Shown in pieces: positions 48,719-58,739 of a DNA stretch of 64,000 bases. Source of the stretch: Verticillium longisporum. Its lineage: Eukaryota > Ascomycota > Sordariomycetes > Glomerellales > Plectosphaerellaceae. A program made the translations under genes and the position numbers. Below the pieces are notes generated by a model. The model was not told the DNA's origin, did not search any database, and saw nothing but the letters and a program-made list of their open reading frames with translations. The number at the start of each line of letters is the position of its first letter. Positions within the stretch are counted from its first letter, which is position 1. The stretch is from assembly GCA_019188255.1 (NCBI GenBank), contig JAETXT010000011.1:3348001-3412000 (forward strand), written 5' to 3'.

Positions 48719-50562
48719 ATGGACGCCGTGCAAGGCCCAAGGCAGCCCAAGCGCTGGACGGAAGAAGAAGATGCCATTCTCCACGAGGAAGCGATCAAGC
48801 AAGGCAAGTATATCGTCTCGCGCTGAGCTTGGAAGCTTCAGTTCACATCTGTCCGCCTGCCTCCCTAACATTATCCTCTGACAGCTTCCCTGGGCCCAAT
48901 TAAAGACTGGCATCGGATCGCGGCAAAGCTGGCGAACCGCACCAACAAGGACTGTCGCAAGCGCTGGTTCAACAAAGTACGCGGCGGCCTGAGAACTGGA
49001 CCGTGGAGCGAGGACGAGGACCAAAAGCTTCGGCAGGCTGTGGAGAAGTACGGCCAAAGGTGGGAACCGCCGAGCAATTTCGATCATCCGCGAATCCACA
49101 TATGGAACCAACGATTATTGTTTTGCCAAGAGCACATAAGACTGACACGATGCAGATGGACTCTGATCTCCCAGGAGTTTGGGTCTCGCAGCTCTGACCG
49201 TGAGTACACCTCCGCATGTTTTACCTAACCAACAACCACATCGTGATGCACCCCACCACCCGTATACCCGCATTCCCCGCTTTGCCTTGGTCACTCTTTG
49301 AAAGGCGAGATGACTTTTGGGAACACCAGGTTTCTCGCACCCACCTGTCAGCTGGCGATGCCAAGGCATAGTGGCTACACGGGAAAGCAAGAGAGTCAAG
49401 ATGCTGATCGCAGTCATGGGTCAGAATGCGCCAAGCGATGGCAGTACACCCTGGATCCCAAGCTCGGGCATCGACAGTGGACCTCTGGCGAGGTGAGTCA
49501 AACTCCCTTCTCTCTTCGTTTATAGCTTCTGATCTTGGGCTGACATACTCTTGGAGGACCACCTCTTGCTCGAGTTAGTCCAGTCATTCGGCCACGACTG
49601 GAAGTTCATCTGCCAGCAGCACTATCCAAGCAGATCAAGAACAGACGTCAAGAACCGGTAAGCAGCATGCCTAGATGGGGGCACACCTCATGTGTCGTCT
49701 ATAGCTCACCGTGCAACTACACGGAACCGACACCACCACCATTCGTTGCTAGCAACGTTCTACATGGAAGAGTACCTAATCACTAATTTTCTTCCTCGTC
49801 TCCAGATATACCATTCTCAACCGCCGACTTGCTGCTGGCGCTCCAGGGGAGTCACCATCTGAGGTGGCATCCCCTCTGGACCCTCCAGGCGAATCCTCGA
49901 ACGACATCCCTGAATCCCTCGATCACGGCAATGACACAATGTATTGTGCCGAGGACGATCTTCACTACTTCACTGCTGGCATTGATTCACTCGAAGTTCC
50001 TGAACCGCTGAGCGCCGGTGTGGCAGGACACCAGTCAACCCCGGAGCTAGGGATATCCTTTCCTGACGACTTCGACTTCAATCTGGAGGGCGATCCCAGC
50101 CACGGAGACGCAATTATGGATGGCTGTACGGACTCTCCCTTCTTCAGCGGCTCACAGCGCACATTCTCAGCATACCTCACCGGGGCAGCGGACGAGCCTA
50201 GCTGGCAGTTCACCAATACTGATGGCGCACTGTCGCCCTCTGCCGCGGCGCCCAGCGAGGGCAGCCACGCCGGCCAGACGTTCACGAACATGTTTGATCT
50301 CGAATTGGATAACAAGGGGCACCACCACCTGTCCAAGGCCTTCAACAACCTTGAATCTCCCACCGGGACCCTTCAATTCATCGAGGGGCTAGATCCGCGC
50401 GGGACAGAACCAGATTTCAGGATAGCGGGCGGCGGCGACAAGAGGTCTTCATCATTCAGCGTGGTACTAGTTGCAGAGGAATGTGACCATGAGCTGGTCA
50501 AATATCTCATCGATGTCACCAAACCAATCAAGGGAAGGGTAAAGATGGAAGTTGTCATGTGA
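48719..50562 (+). CDS. Three-repeat Myb/SANT transcription factor
   Basis: Nuclear DNA-binding regulator, 409 residues from six exons: 48719-48803, 48885-49059, 49156-49199, 49425-49492, 49557-49657, 49806-50562. Three Myb repeats are clear: KRWTEEEDAIL...NRTNKDCRKRWFNKV, then GPWSEDEDQKL...SSDQCAKRWQYTL, then RQWTSGEDHLL...SRTDVKNRYTILNRRL, each with the spaced Trp pattern. The acidic, Asp/Ser/Pro-rich C-terminal half fits an activation domain. Intron 1 (48804-48884) uses a GC donor (GCAAGT); the nearby GT alternative leads to an immediate stop, so the GC-AG intron is well supported. It sits inside the biosynthetic cluster and is a candidate pathway regulator, but its own promoter lacks the shared motif. 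Myb proteins do not typically bind CGG-type words, so a second regulator may exist beyond the window. Confidence 0.93.
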
Positions 50563-51256
50563 AGGATACATTTCGGAAACTCTGCAGCAGTTCACATAAT
50601 AGCGAACAAATAGATCATACTTGTCAAACGTGCATCTTGGCCAAAGTGGCAATACTGCACTCGATATACAGAGCGACCAGGTAGGCGCCATATGATGTGT
50701 GAAGGGAGTATTCGCGTCTTCAAGTGGTGAAGATACGTTCTTCTCGTATTTGAAAGCAGACTATGGGAGCTAAAACAAGACCTTCATAGCCTTGATGGGC
50801 AGCAACTTCTCGGATTTCAGGCGAGGGCATCTGTGAAAGCGATAATTGACCTAGGCAAACCTTGAAAGTTGCTAAACCCACCAGCCGGCGGCCGGTCTGA
50901 CACTGCGCGGCAACAAGCGTTTTGACTCGGCCAAAGGGGATCAGCGACACTGCAAGCAAACAGCAGGTCTTTGGTCTCTGAATGAAAGTATAATCGGCGT
51001 CAGTGAGTTCTATTCACTCAGAGGTTTAAAGTCGAAACCTGTAGCGATCCCATCACAAAGTCGAACATGCATCAGATATCAGACGGATCCAGTAGGCTGA
51101 GTCGTCGCTTGCATCGAATGGCATGCTGGAATGGTTCGACGCCCCATCGGCTTTATCGGCGTTGCCAGGGTCTGGCGCACCTCCAGAACCGCGTTCCACC
51201 ACAGTATTTAGACTAACTGTCGGTGTTAAGATCTGGCCGACCTATAATCGGGGTGC
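50563..51256. other. Intergenic flank before the second RIP block
   Basis: 3' flank of the Myb gene with balanced composition; nothing recognised. The minus-strand ORFs here have no domain. Confidence 0.5.
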
Positions 51257-51305
51257 AGCTCACAGGGGGGTAACTAAAGTTCAACCCGACTAATTCGGAG
51301 AAACG
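51257..51305 (+). repeat. Left inverted repeat of the second block
   Basis: Core AGCTCACAGGGGGGTAACTA followed by AAGTTCAACCCGAC and TAATTCGGAGAAA. The inverse is at 56933-56981. Confidence 0.75.
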
Positions 51306-51410
51306 TTAGGGGGGTTAAAGGACTAGCTTAGTATATATAAGTTTAAGTATATAGACCTTATATACTAAGTATAGTATAATCTTAGAAAAAGATTATAATA
51401 AGAAATTATT

Positions 51411-52020
51411 AAACTAATATTAGGGGATTACTTAGGTTAGTAATTACTATATGGGATTTACTATTATAGTAACTATAGGGGCTATAAATTATATATTTAT
51501 AGGAATAGTAAATCCTAGACTTAGTAATCTATAGATTAGATAAGTAATAGTAAATTAAGAAATAGAAGTAATAATTATTATAAATCTTATATTACTAACT
51601 ATACCTATTTAGAGCTCTTAAAGATAATTAAAATAGTAAATTAGGGTTTATATAATTAATAAAGCCCTCTTAATATTAATTAGTATTATATTTAATATAA
51701 TATAGAATAGCTAGAGTAAGAGAAGTTAAGATGGATCCTATAAATAGTAATTCGCTATATATAAGCTTATTAATTATACTTTATAAATAATTATAAGAAT
51801 ACTATTTACTTTAAATACTTTAAGACTTTTATAAAAGCTTAATAATAGGAAAATCCCCTATTATATTATCTATAAAAGTACTATCTACTTTAAATATCTT
51901 AGGACTCCTATATTTAAGATTACTATTTAGGCTATATTATTAATTATTAATCTTATAATCGAAGCTTTATAGAGTAATTAATTAGTTTATAATAGAGCTT
52001 TAATAGATTAATAGTAATAA
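51411..52020 (-). repeat. Inverted partial copy of the 1-kb repeat unit
   Basis: 51411-51685 is the ~285-bp LTR-like repeat and the following ~330 bp match about 6190-6495 in reverse, so the repeat unit is longer than the LTR-like part. Confidence 0.6.
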
Positions 52021-52069
52021 TATAACGCCCTAGCTAGGTCGTTACTAGGATACTAGGCAGGATACCCTA

Positions 52070-52784
52070 TATACGACTAGATATACTATAACGTTATCTA
52101 GATATTCTTATTATTTAATAAATTAGAAGAAGTAGTTTCTAAAAAGCTTAATAGGTTCTATAAAGAAATAGAAAATAATAAATTTAATTATAAAATAAAA
52201 GAATTTAATACCGATAATAGAAAAGAATTTATAAATAAAAGTATTAAAAATATACTTATAGGAATAAAATATATAATTAAACTATATTATATATATAAAC
52301 CCTCAAGGTTTATTAAACGAGCTATAAGGACTATAATAGATAAATTAAAGTCCTTAACTTTTTATTTAGGATTACTTATATATCTATAGGGAGATATAGC
52401 CTATATAGCTATATATATATATAATAGAACTCTTAATAGCTCTATAGGGTTTAAAACCCCTTATAAATTAAAAGAGAATAAAATACTTAATATAGATAAT
52501 ATAAAGATATAGGGTTCTATAGCCTATTATAAAAATAAAGAACCTCTTTAGAAGAAACTAAATAAAAGAGCTAGTAAATCTATTTTAATAAATATAAAGG
52601 AATATAATTATAAAATATATAATACTTAGTCTAGAAAAGTTATCTAGACTAGGGATATATATATATTAGAGAATAGATTTATTATTCTTATAATTTTAAT
52701 TATAGAAAAGGATCTTCCTATTTTAGAAGACCTTAAATTATTAATTTAGAAATAAATAAAGTAATAGCTTTACTTCTAGTTAAA

Positions 52785-52823
<39 letters not shown>

Positions 52824-54480
52824 TCTAATATAACTATAAAGCTTCCTAATATTTAGAACCTTAAAGATTATATATATAAAGAATTAGCCGATTTATTAAA
52901 TATATTAGATATATTATTAGGAAATTCCTTTAACTTTCTAGGCTAGAACTATATCCTTACTATAAATAATATAAAGGAACCTACTACTTATAGCTAAGCT
53001 ATAAATAGCTTTAATAAAGATAATTAGAATAAAGCTATAAAGTTAGAATTTTAGTAATTAATAGATTAATCTATTTCGTCTTTAATTAATAAAAATACCC
53101 TATTTAAAGAAGCTAATATATTAAGGGGTAGATAGGTTTATAAATAAAATACGATTTAAATAAGAATCTAATAAAATATAAAATTAGATAAATAGTTTAA
53201 GGATTTAATTAAATTATTAATATAGATTACCTAGAGACCTTTAATACTACCTATAGACCTAAAAGCTATAGGCTAGCTTTTATATTAAGTCTAAATCTAG
53301 GCTAGGATTTTAAATAGCTAGATATTAATAATATATTTATTTATATAAATATTAATAAAGATATGTATAGTATTTAACCTATTAGCTTTTCTATTAAGGA
53401 AAATTATATATATAAATGAAATAAAGCCTTATATAGTTTAAAATAGTCCCCTAGACTCTAGTACGAATATTTACTTAAAGCTTTAAATAGCTTAGGTTTT
53501 AAAGTATTAGAATCTAATTTAAGGGTATTTATTTTACCTTTAAAAGCTATATTACTCTATTATATTAATAATATAATTATAATAGCTAAAATAGCTAAAA
53601 TAATATCTATTATATAAGCTAAACTTGAAAATATATTAAGTCTTAAAGATTTAGGACTAATTAATACCTTTTTAAATAATAAAATAACTATAAATAAAGA
53701 AGAAAAGCTTTTATATATATCCTAAAAGGCCTATTACAAGAGAATTCTTATAAAACATAATAAATTGAATTTAAGACTAGTAGATACGCTTAGTATATCT
53801 AAAATAGCTTTAATACTTAATTCCTTATAAGCTAAAAATTTAGAAATCCTCTAATATTAATATGAAATAAGCTCTTTATTATATTTAGCCTTATATAGTA
53901 GACTAGATATTACCTATTTAGTAAATAGATATTCTAGATATATAAATAACCCCTCTAAAGAGCATTTTATTACTTTAAATAGAGTATAAGCTTATTTAAA
54001 TAAATATCTAGATATAGGTCTAATATATACTTATAATAAACCCTTAAATATAATAGGGTATAGCGAGTCTAGCTAGAGTAATATAATAGAAGATAGAACT
54101 TCTACTTCTAGATATATATTCTATTTAGGAATAAATAACCCTATAAGCTAGGTATTAGCTAAATAAAAGGTAATAGCTTTATCTACTTATAAAGCTAAAT
54201 AGATGATATTATATAAGGCCTCTAGAGAAGCTATATATATATATTTAGTATTTTTTAAAATATCTAAAAGCCTAGGTTTAAATAAACCTAGAATACTTAC
54301 TTTATTAATAGATAACGAAGGTACTAAGAAAATAACCAAAAACCCTAAATTTTATAAAAGGGTTAAATATATAGATAGGTTATTTCACTATTACCGAAAT
54401 CTATTAAAAGATAATAAAATATAGCTTTTTTATATATATACTTAATATAATATTTTAGATATTCTTATTAAAGGCCTAGA
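52070..54480 (+). pseudogene. Ty1/Copia pol remnant (integrase, RT, RNase H), RIPed
   Basis: The plus strand reads as a Copia polyprotein with many stops. The integrase part shows NTDNRKEFINKSIKN, RAIRTIIDKLKSL, YNRTLNSSIGFKTPYKLKEN and a CCHC-less C-terminus (KEYNYKIYN). Several stops are TAG where the family has Trp (LxGDIAY, Ix GSIAYY), exactly what G-to-A RIP of TGG yields. Reverse transcriptase follows in broken pieces. The RNase H end is open at 54203-54424 (KASREAIYIYLVFF... IDNEGTKKITKNPKFYKR... YIDRLFHYYR). No 5' LTR or gag is found upstream of about 52040, so the element is 5'-truncated. Confidence 0.85.
52787..52822 (+). repeat. (TAA)n microsatellite
   Basis: About twelve TAA/AAT units in a row inside the Copia remnant. 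Confidence 0.9.
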
Positions 54481-54780
54481 TAAGACTCTATATAATACTC
54501 TATATAGATATATATATATAGGTAGTTTAAAAACTATATCTATAGACTATAAATAGCCTAATTATAATAAGATACTTAAACTTAAATATTAATAGGTTTT
54601 TTATCTAATTAGCTTTCCTATAATAATATAATATATAGTTTTTATTTATTTTCTATACCTTAGGGTTTAATTTTTTCCCTATATATAAAAATACTATAAG
54701 GTTTAATATCTTTTCCTCTATATAAGTATATATCTTACTATAAGCTAATATATCTATATAACTATATATATAATACTTTA

Positions 54781-54788
54781 CGAGGGGG
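54781..54788 (+). other. Polypurine tract of the Copia remnant
   Basis: CGAGGGGG directly precedes the 3' LTR at 54789, the normal arrangement for plus-strand priming. Confidence 0.7.
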
Positions 54789-55385
54789 TATAGGAGATAG
54801 GGTCTTATAACCCTTCTAGTAGCTAGAATAAAAGCTAAACTATATCAGTATCTATATTATTAGAAAGGGAAAAAGCGGAGCTATATAATAGTATAATCTT
54901 TATACGATTCTATAGAGCTATTTAGTAGTAATAACCGTTTAACTTCCCTTATCTCTTATTAGCTTAGCTTATAAGCTAGAGTAGAACCGACTCCACTTCC
55001 CCGTAGATCTAGAGGTAGTCTAAGCGCCTTATCCACGCCTAGTCCCTAAGGGTCAGTCTATTAGATATAGAGCAATTCCCCCGCCCTGCTTTTTAGGGTT
55101 TTTATAATAATAATACGTCTTTATTTTTAGGGTTAATCCGAGCACTTATATTAATTCAATCCGAAAATGCTTACTTCTATTCCTATCGAAAAATATATTA
55201 TTCTATAGCTAAAGATCAGGGCTACTAAGTCGTTTAATTAGTTCCTTTCTCTAACGCTTTCTTCTTAAGATATAATAATTTATATCTCTCCCTTCCTCCT
55301 ATATCCCTTTATCTATTTATCTCTCTACGATCCCTTTATCTATTAAGATAATATTACATTTAGTCGTTACCTAGGACCTAGACTA
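54789..55385 (+). repeat. 3' LTR of the Copia remnant
   Basis: Begins TATAGGAGATAGGG (RIPed TG start) and ends CCTAGACTA. Inverted relatives are at 55607-56304 and 34168-34857. This copy lacks a ~100-bp internal segment present in those two. Confidence 0.7.
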
Positions 55386-55606
55386 ATAATTACTAACCTA
55401 GCTAATCCCCTTATATTAGTTTAATACTAGCTATCTTTTCTTTATAGATAGGATTGCTTTAGGGAATAGTATTAGCCTCTCCTAAATAGGTTAATAGCTA
55501 CTCTAATATACTTATAGTCTCTTATTTCTAATATATTAGATCTATTATCTTAATCTTATAAATAAGTAATATAAATAGATAATAATAGGAGAATAATAGA
55601 TAGTAG

Positions 55607-56304
55607 TAGTCTAGGTTCTAAATAACGATTAAGGGTAATATTATCTTAATAGATAAAGGGATCGTTAAGAGATAAATTAATAATAGAGTATAAGAGGAAG
55701 GGAGATATAGAAGTTAATATATCTCGAGAAGGAGGCGTTAGAGAAAGGAATAGATTAAAGATCTTAGTAGCCCTGATTTTTAGCTACGGAATAGTATATC
55801 TTTCGATAAGAATAGAGATAAGCATTTTTAAATTAAATTAAAGTAAGTACTTAGATTAACCCTAAAATAAATAGGGCCTATCTAGAAAAGTATCTATTTA
55901 TAATACTCAAAGGTATTAGAATTAGATAAGGAATATTATTAGATAGGAAGTAATAATTTTATTTAAAAATAAAGATATATTATTATTATTAAAACCTTAA
56001 AAGTTAAAGTAAGGGAATTACTCTATATCTAATAGACTAACCCTTAGGGGCTAAGCGTAGACAAAGCGTATAGACTACTTCTAGATCTATAAAGAAGTAG
56101 AGTCCATTCTATTTTAGCTTATAAGCTAAGCTAATAAGAGATAGGAGAAGTTAAATAGTTATTATTATTTAATATTTCTATAGAATTATATAAAACTTAT
56201 ATTATTATATAGCTTTACTTTTTCTCTTTCTAATAATATAGATATTAATATAGTTTAGCTTTTATTTTAATTACTAGAAGGGTTATAAGACCCTATCTCC
56301 TATA
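55607..56304 (-). repeat. Inverted LTR of the Copia family
   Basis: Begins TAGTCTAGGTTCT and ends CTCCTATA on the plus strand, the inverse of the 54789 LTR ends. Further fragments of the same LTR follow at about 56305-56460 and 56775-56850. Confidence 0.65.
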
Positions 56305-56932
56305 AGTTCTACTCTAGCTTATAAGCTAAGCTAATAAAAGATAAGAGAAGTTAAATAGTTATTACTATTTAATAGTTTATAGAATTATATAAAAGTTATA
56401 GTATTATATAGCTCCGCTTTTTCTCCTTCTTATAATATAAATATTAATATAGTTTATAATATAAATGGAATAGAATAGAAGGGCCTGCCCTATAGCTATG
56501 CCTTAAGGCCGCCTATAGCCTAGTACGTAGCCTAGCCTATGACCTGGCCTAAGGCCCAACTGCCTTAGGCACGTAGCCTGACCTATAGGCCTATGCCTAC
56601 TAGGATCTATATAAGCCTACGTAGCCTACCCACCTAGATAGAGCAATATATCTATCTTATACCTATAGAATAGCTATATAGCTTCTATTATATGTTCCTA
56701 GCGTAACGCCTGCCTAGTCCCTAAGACCCGACTCTATTACTAGCCGTACTAGAGTCGTAGCTATTTCTATACGTAATAGTTTAGCTTTTATTTTAGCTAT
56801 TAGAAGGGTTATAAGACCCTATCTCTTATACTATAAAAGACCTTATTAAAAAAGTCTTAGGTATAGTATATATTAGTTTTATTATTATATAGTTATATAT
56901 TCTCTTCTGAATTATACTAACTATCGCTCTAA

Positions 56933-56981
56933 GCTTTCTCCGAATTAGTTAGGTTGAACTTTAGTCACCCCCCTGTGAGCT
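56933..56981 (-). repeat. Right inverted repeat of the second block
   Basis: Inverse of 51257-51305 with about five differences, mostly transitions. Confidence 0.75.
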
Positions 56982-57106
56982 ATAACCTCGACCGATAATC
57001 TGCCAAGCCTTGACTCTTATGCACTTAGTGGCTGCTGCGGGGCCTGGCAGCCAGCAATCAAGAATTCACACTTCTGTCGTGACGTGAAAGACATGGGGGG
57101 TCCCGT

Positions 57107-57116
57107 ACTCCGGTCC
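57107..57116 (+). promoter_or_regulatory. Cluster promoter motif ACTCCGGTCC, site 3
   Basis: 275 bp upstream of the SDR start codon and 125 bp from the edge of the RIP block. Confidence 0.7.
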
Positions 57117-57390
57117 TTGCAGATGCAACCTCACCTCAACCTTGGCACTCACTCAAGTCGCATCGAGTAGGTGTGCATAGACTATGGCCAACACCATGAA
57201 GCCAACAGGTTGAAGTCGCAGGCTGCGTTGGCACAAAAGTGCCATATCACCTCGTCTTGAAGCGTTCGTTTGCAGCCCTCTTGTTTCCGTATGAATTTGC
57301 CCGCTTCCGTCCAACCCCAAACCCCTTGCAATCTCAACCTCCTGGCCTTCCAGATACATCTATTCAGAAATTCCAAAAGAACTCACCGTC

Positions 57391-58242
57391 ATGTCCAAAG
57401 TCTGGCTCATCACCGGCTGTTCCTCCGGGTTCGGCCAACAAATTGCTCTGGCAGCCCTCGCCCGCGGAGATACCGTCGTAGCCACAGCCCGCAACCCCCG
57501 AACCCTCACGGATCTTGCCAGCAAAGGCGCCATCGTTGAACGACTGGACGTTACCGACACAGACGAAAACCTTGCTGCCTCTGTCAATGGCTTCCTGTCC
57601 AAGACGGGCGGCAAGCTTGACATACTTGTGAACAATGCCGGATACATCCTGTCCGGTGGCGTGGAGGAATGCAGCCGCGCCGAGGTCCAGGCCACCTTCA
57701 ACACCAATGTTTTCGGGCAGCTGAACGTACTCCGAGCCGTACTGCCCGTCATGCGGAAGCAGCGGAGCGGCATCGTTGCCAACCTTGGCAGCATCGGTGG
57801 CTGGTCCGGCTCGCCAGCTGCAGGATTGTACTGCGCCACCAAGGCGTGCGCCGCCATGATCTCCGAGTCACTGCGGCTTGAGGTCGCCCACCTGGGCATT
57901 AAGGTCGTCTGCGTCGAGCCGGGATATTTCCGCACCAACTTCCTTGCACCGGGCCACCGAACCCGCGCTGCCACGGTCATCGACGACCTGGCTGCCGGGG
58001 TCGACGGGACCATCAGCGCTCTGGACGCGTATGACCGCCAACAGCCGGGAGATCCGGCTAAGGGAGCAGCAGTCATTGTCGAGGCACTCACCGGCACGGG
58101 AAGAGCCGCTGGTCGAGAGTTGCCGCCGCGACTTGTTGTGGGGAGGGACGCGTACGAAATCATCTCGGGGAACCTAGATCGCAACCGGGCCAGCTTGGAG
58201 GCCTGGAAAGACGTGACTACGACAACTGACTGCGATGCATAA
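57391..58242 (+). CDS. Short-chain dehydrogenase/reductase
   Basis: NAD(P)H-dependent oxidoreductase acting on a carbonyl or alcohol, cytosolic. Single exon, 283 residues, ATG 57391. Classical SDR order: coenzyme motif TGCSSGFG (residues ~9-16), Arg at the end of beta-2 (ATARNPRTL), suggesting NADPH preference, acidic LDVTD (~52-56), structural NNAG (~82-85), catalytic Ser in LGSIGGWSG, Tyr/Lys in YCATK, then PGYFRTNF. Length is normal. The promoter has the cluster motif. It converges on the NRPS-like gene, ~500 bp apart. A plausible role is reduction of a pathway aldehyde or ketone, or oxidation of an alcohol intermediate; the substrate cannot be read. Short ATGCATAATGCA-type repeats lie at its 3' end. 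Confidence 0.95.
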   Translation: MSKVWLITGCSSGFGQQIALAALARGDTVVATARNPRTLTDLASKGAIVERLDVTDTDENLAASVNGFLSKTGGKLDILVNNAGYILSGGVEECSRAEVQATFNTNVFGQLNVLRAVLPVMRKQRSGIVANLGSIGGWSGSPAAGLYCATKACAAMISESLRLEVAHLGIKVVCVEPGYFRTNFLAPGHRTRAATVIDDLAAGVDGTISALDAYDRQQPGDPAKGAAVIVEALTGTGRAAGRELPPRLVVGRDAYEIISGNLDRNRASLEAWKDVTTTTDCDA

Positions 58243-58739
58243 TGCACAATGCATAATGCAAGATGTGGGCTGCCTTGTCGGTGCAACTCAGATCTTCTGC
58301 AAGCTGGTCAAGGCACGATGTGCCATGACCTGGTCCCAAGTTGCATCATAGTGACGTCCGCGCCCTTTACTTGACCTCCGTTAAACAGCAGCAAGAAACC
58401 CGTTTTAAATAAAGTACAACACGTGCTCATTCACACTCCCTTCCGAAATTTAAAATCAGCATAGTCGTGCTTCGTTCACTTCTTGTGGGACAAGCGATGG
58501 ATGGGTCTGATGGAGGGTTCCATGATGGACATAGTTTAATGAACAGGGTCATTCTTCGGCCTTTTACTGATGGACCTCCATCACACGAGTCAATTCCTCG
58601 CCAATAGCCTTGGGAGACTTTTAGACTTTGGCGTCAAACTTTGATGTGTTATTTTGCTCTGCAAATCTTTACCGCTATGTATTTGCGACAGAAATGTATC
58701 GTGACTGATGGCATTTTTGCATCTACGAATACTCGACCA
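58243..58739. other. Convergent intergenic region, nothing recognised
   Basis: Between the 3' ends of the SDR (+) and the NRPS-like reductase (-). No gene. Confidence 0.55.

Larger units (their letters stand above)
51257..56981. mobile_element. RIPed composite repeat block bounded by inverted repeats
   Basis: Terminal ~49-bp sequences (51257-51305 and 56933-56981) are inverted copies matching at about 44 of 49 positions, including AGCTCACAGGGGGGT and AACTAATTCGGAGAAA. This suggests a 5.7-kb TIR DNA transposon that later received nested retroelements. Similarity continues more weakly outside the core, so the exact end and target duplication are unclear. The contents are RIPed: inverted part of the 1-kb unit (51411-52020), a 5'-truncated Copia element with its 3' LTR, another LTR copy, and a GCCTA-rich patch. 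It separates two parts of the biosynthetic cluster. Confidence 0.65.

Noticed and set aside
52787..52822. Tandem TAA units as a CRISPR-like or functional repeat
   Set aside because: A simple trinucleotide microsatellite without spacers; the organism is a fungus.
57360..58286. 308-codon minus-strand ORF opposite the SDR
   Set aside because: Antisense shadow: SDR motifs (TGCSSGFG, NNAG, YCATK) are on the plus strand and the minus ORF is low-complexity Ser/Ala/Arg.
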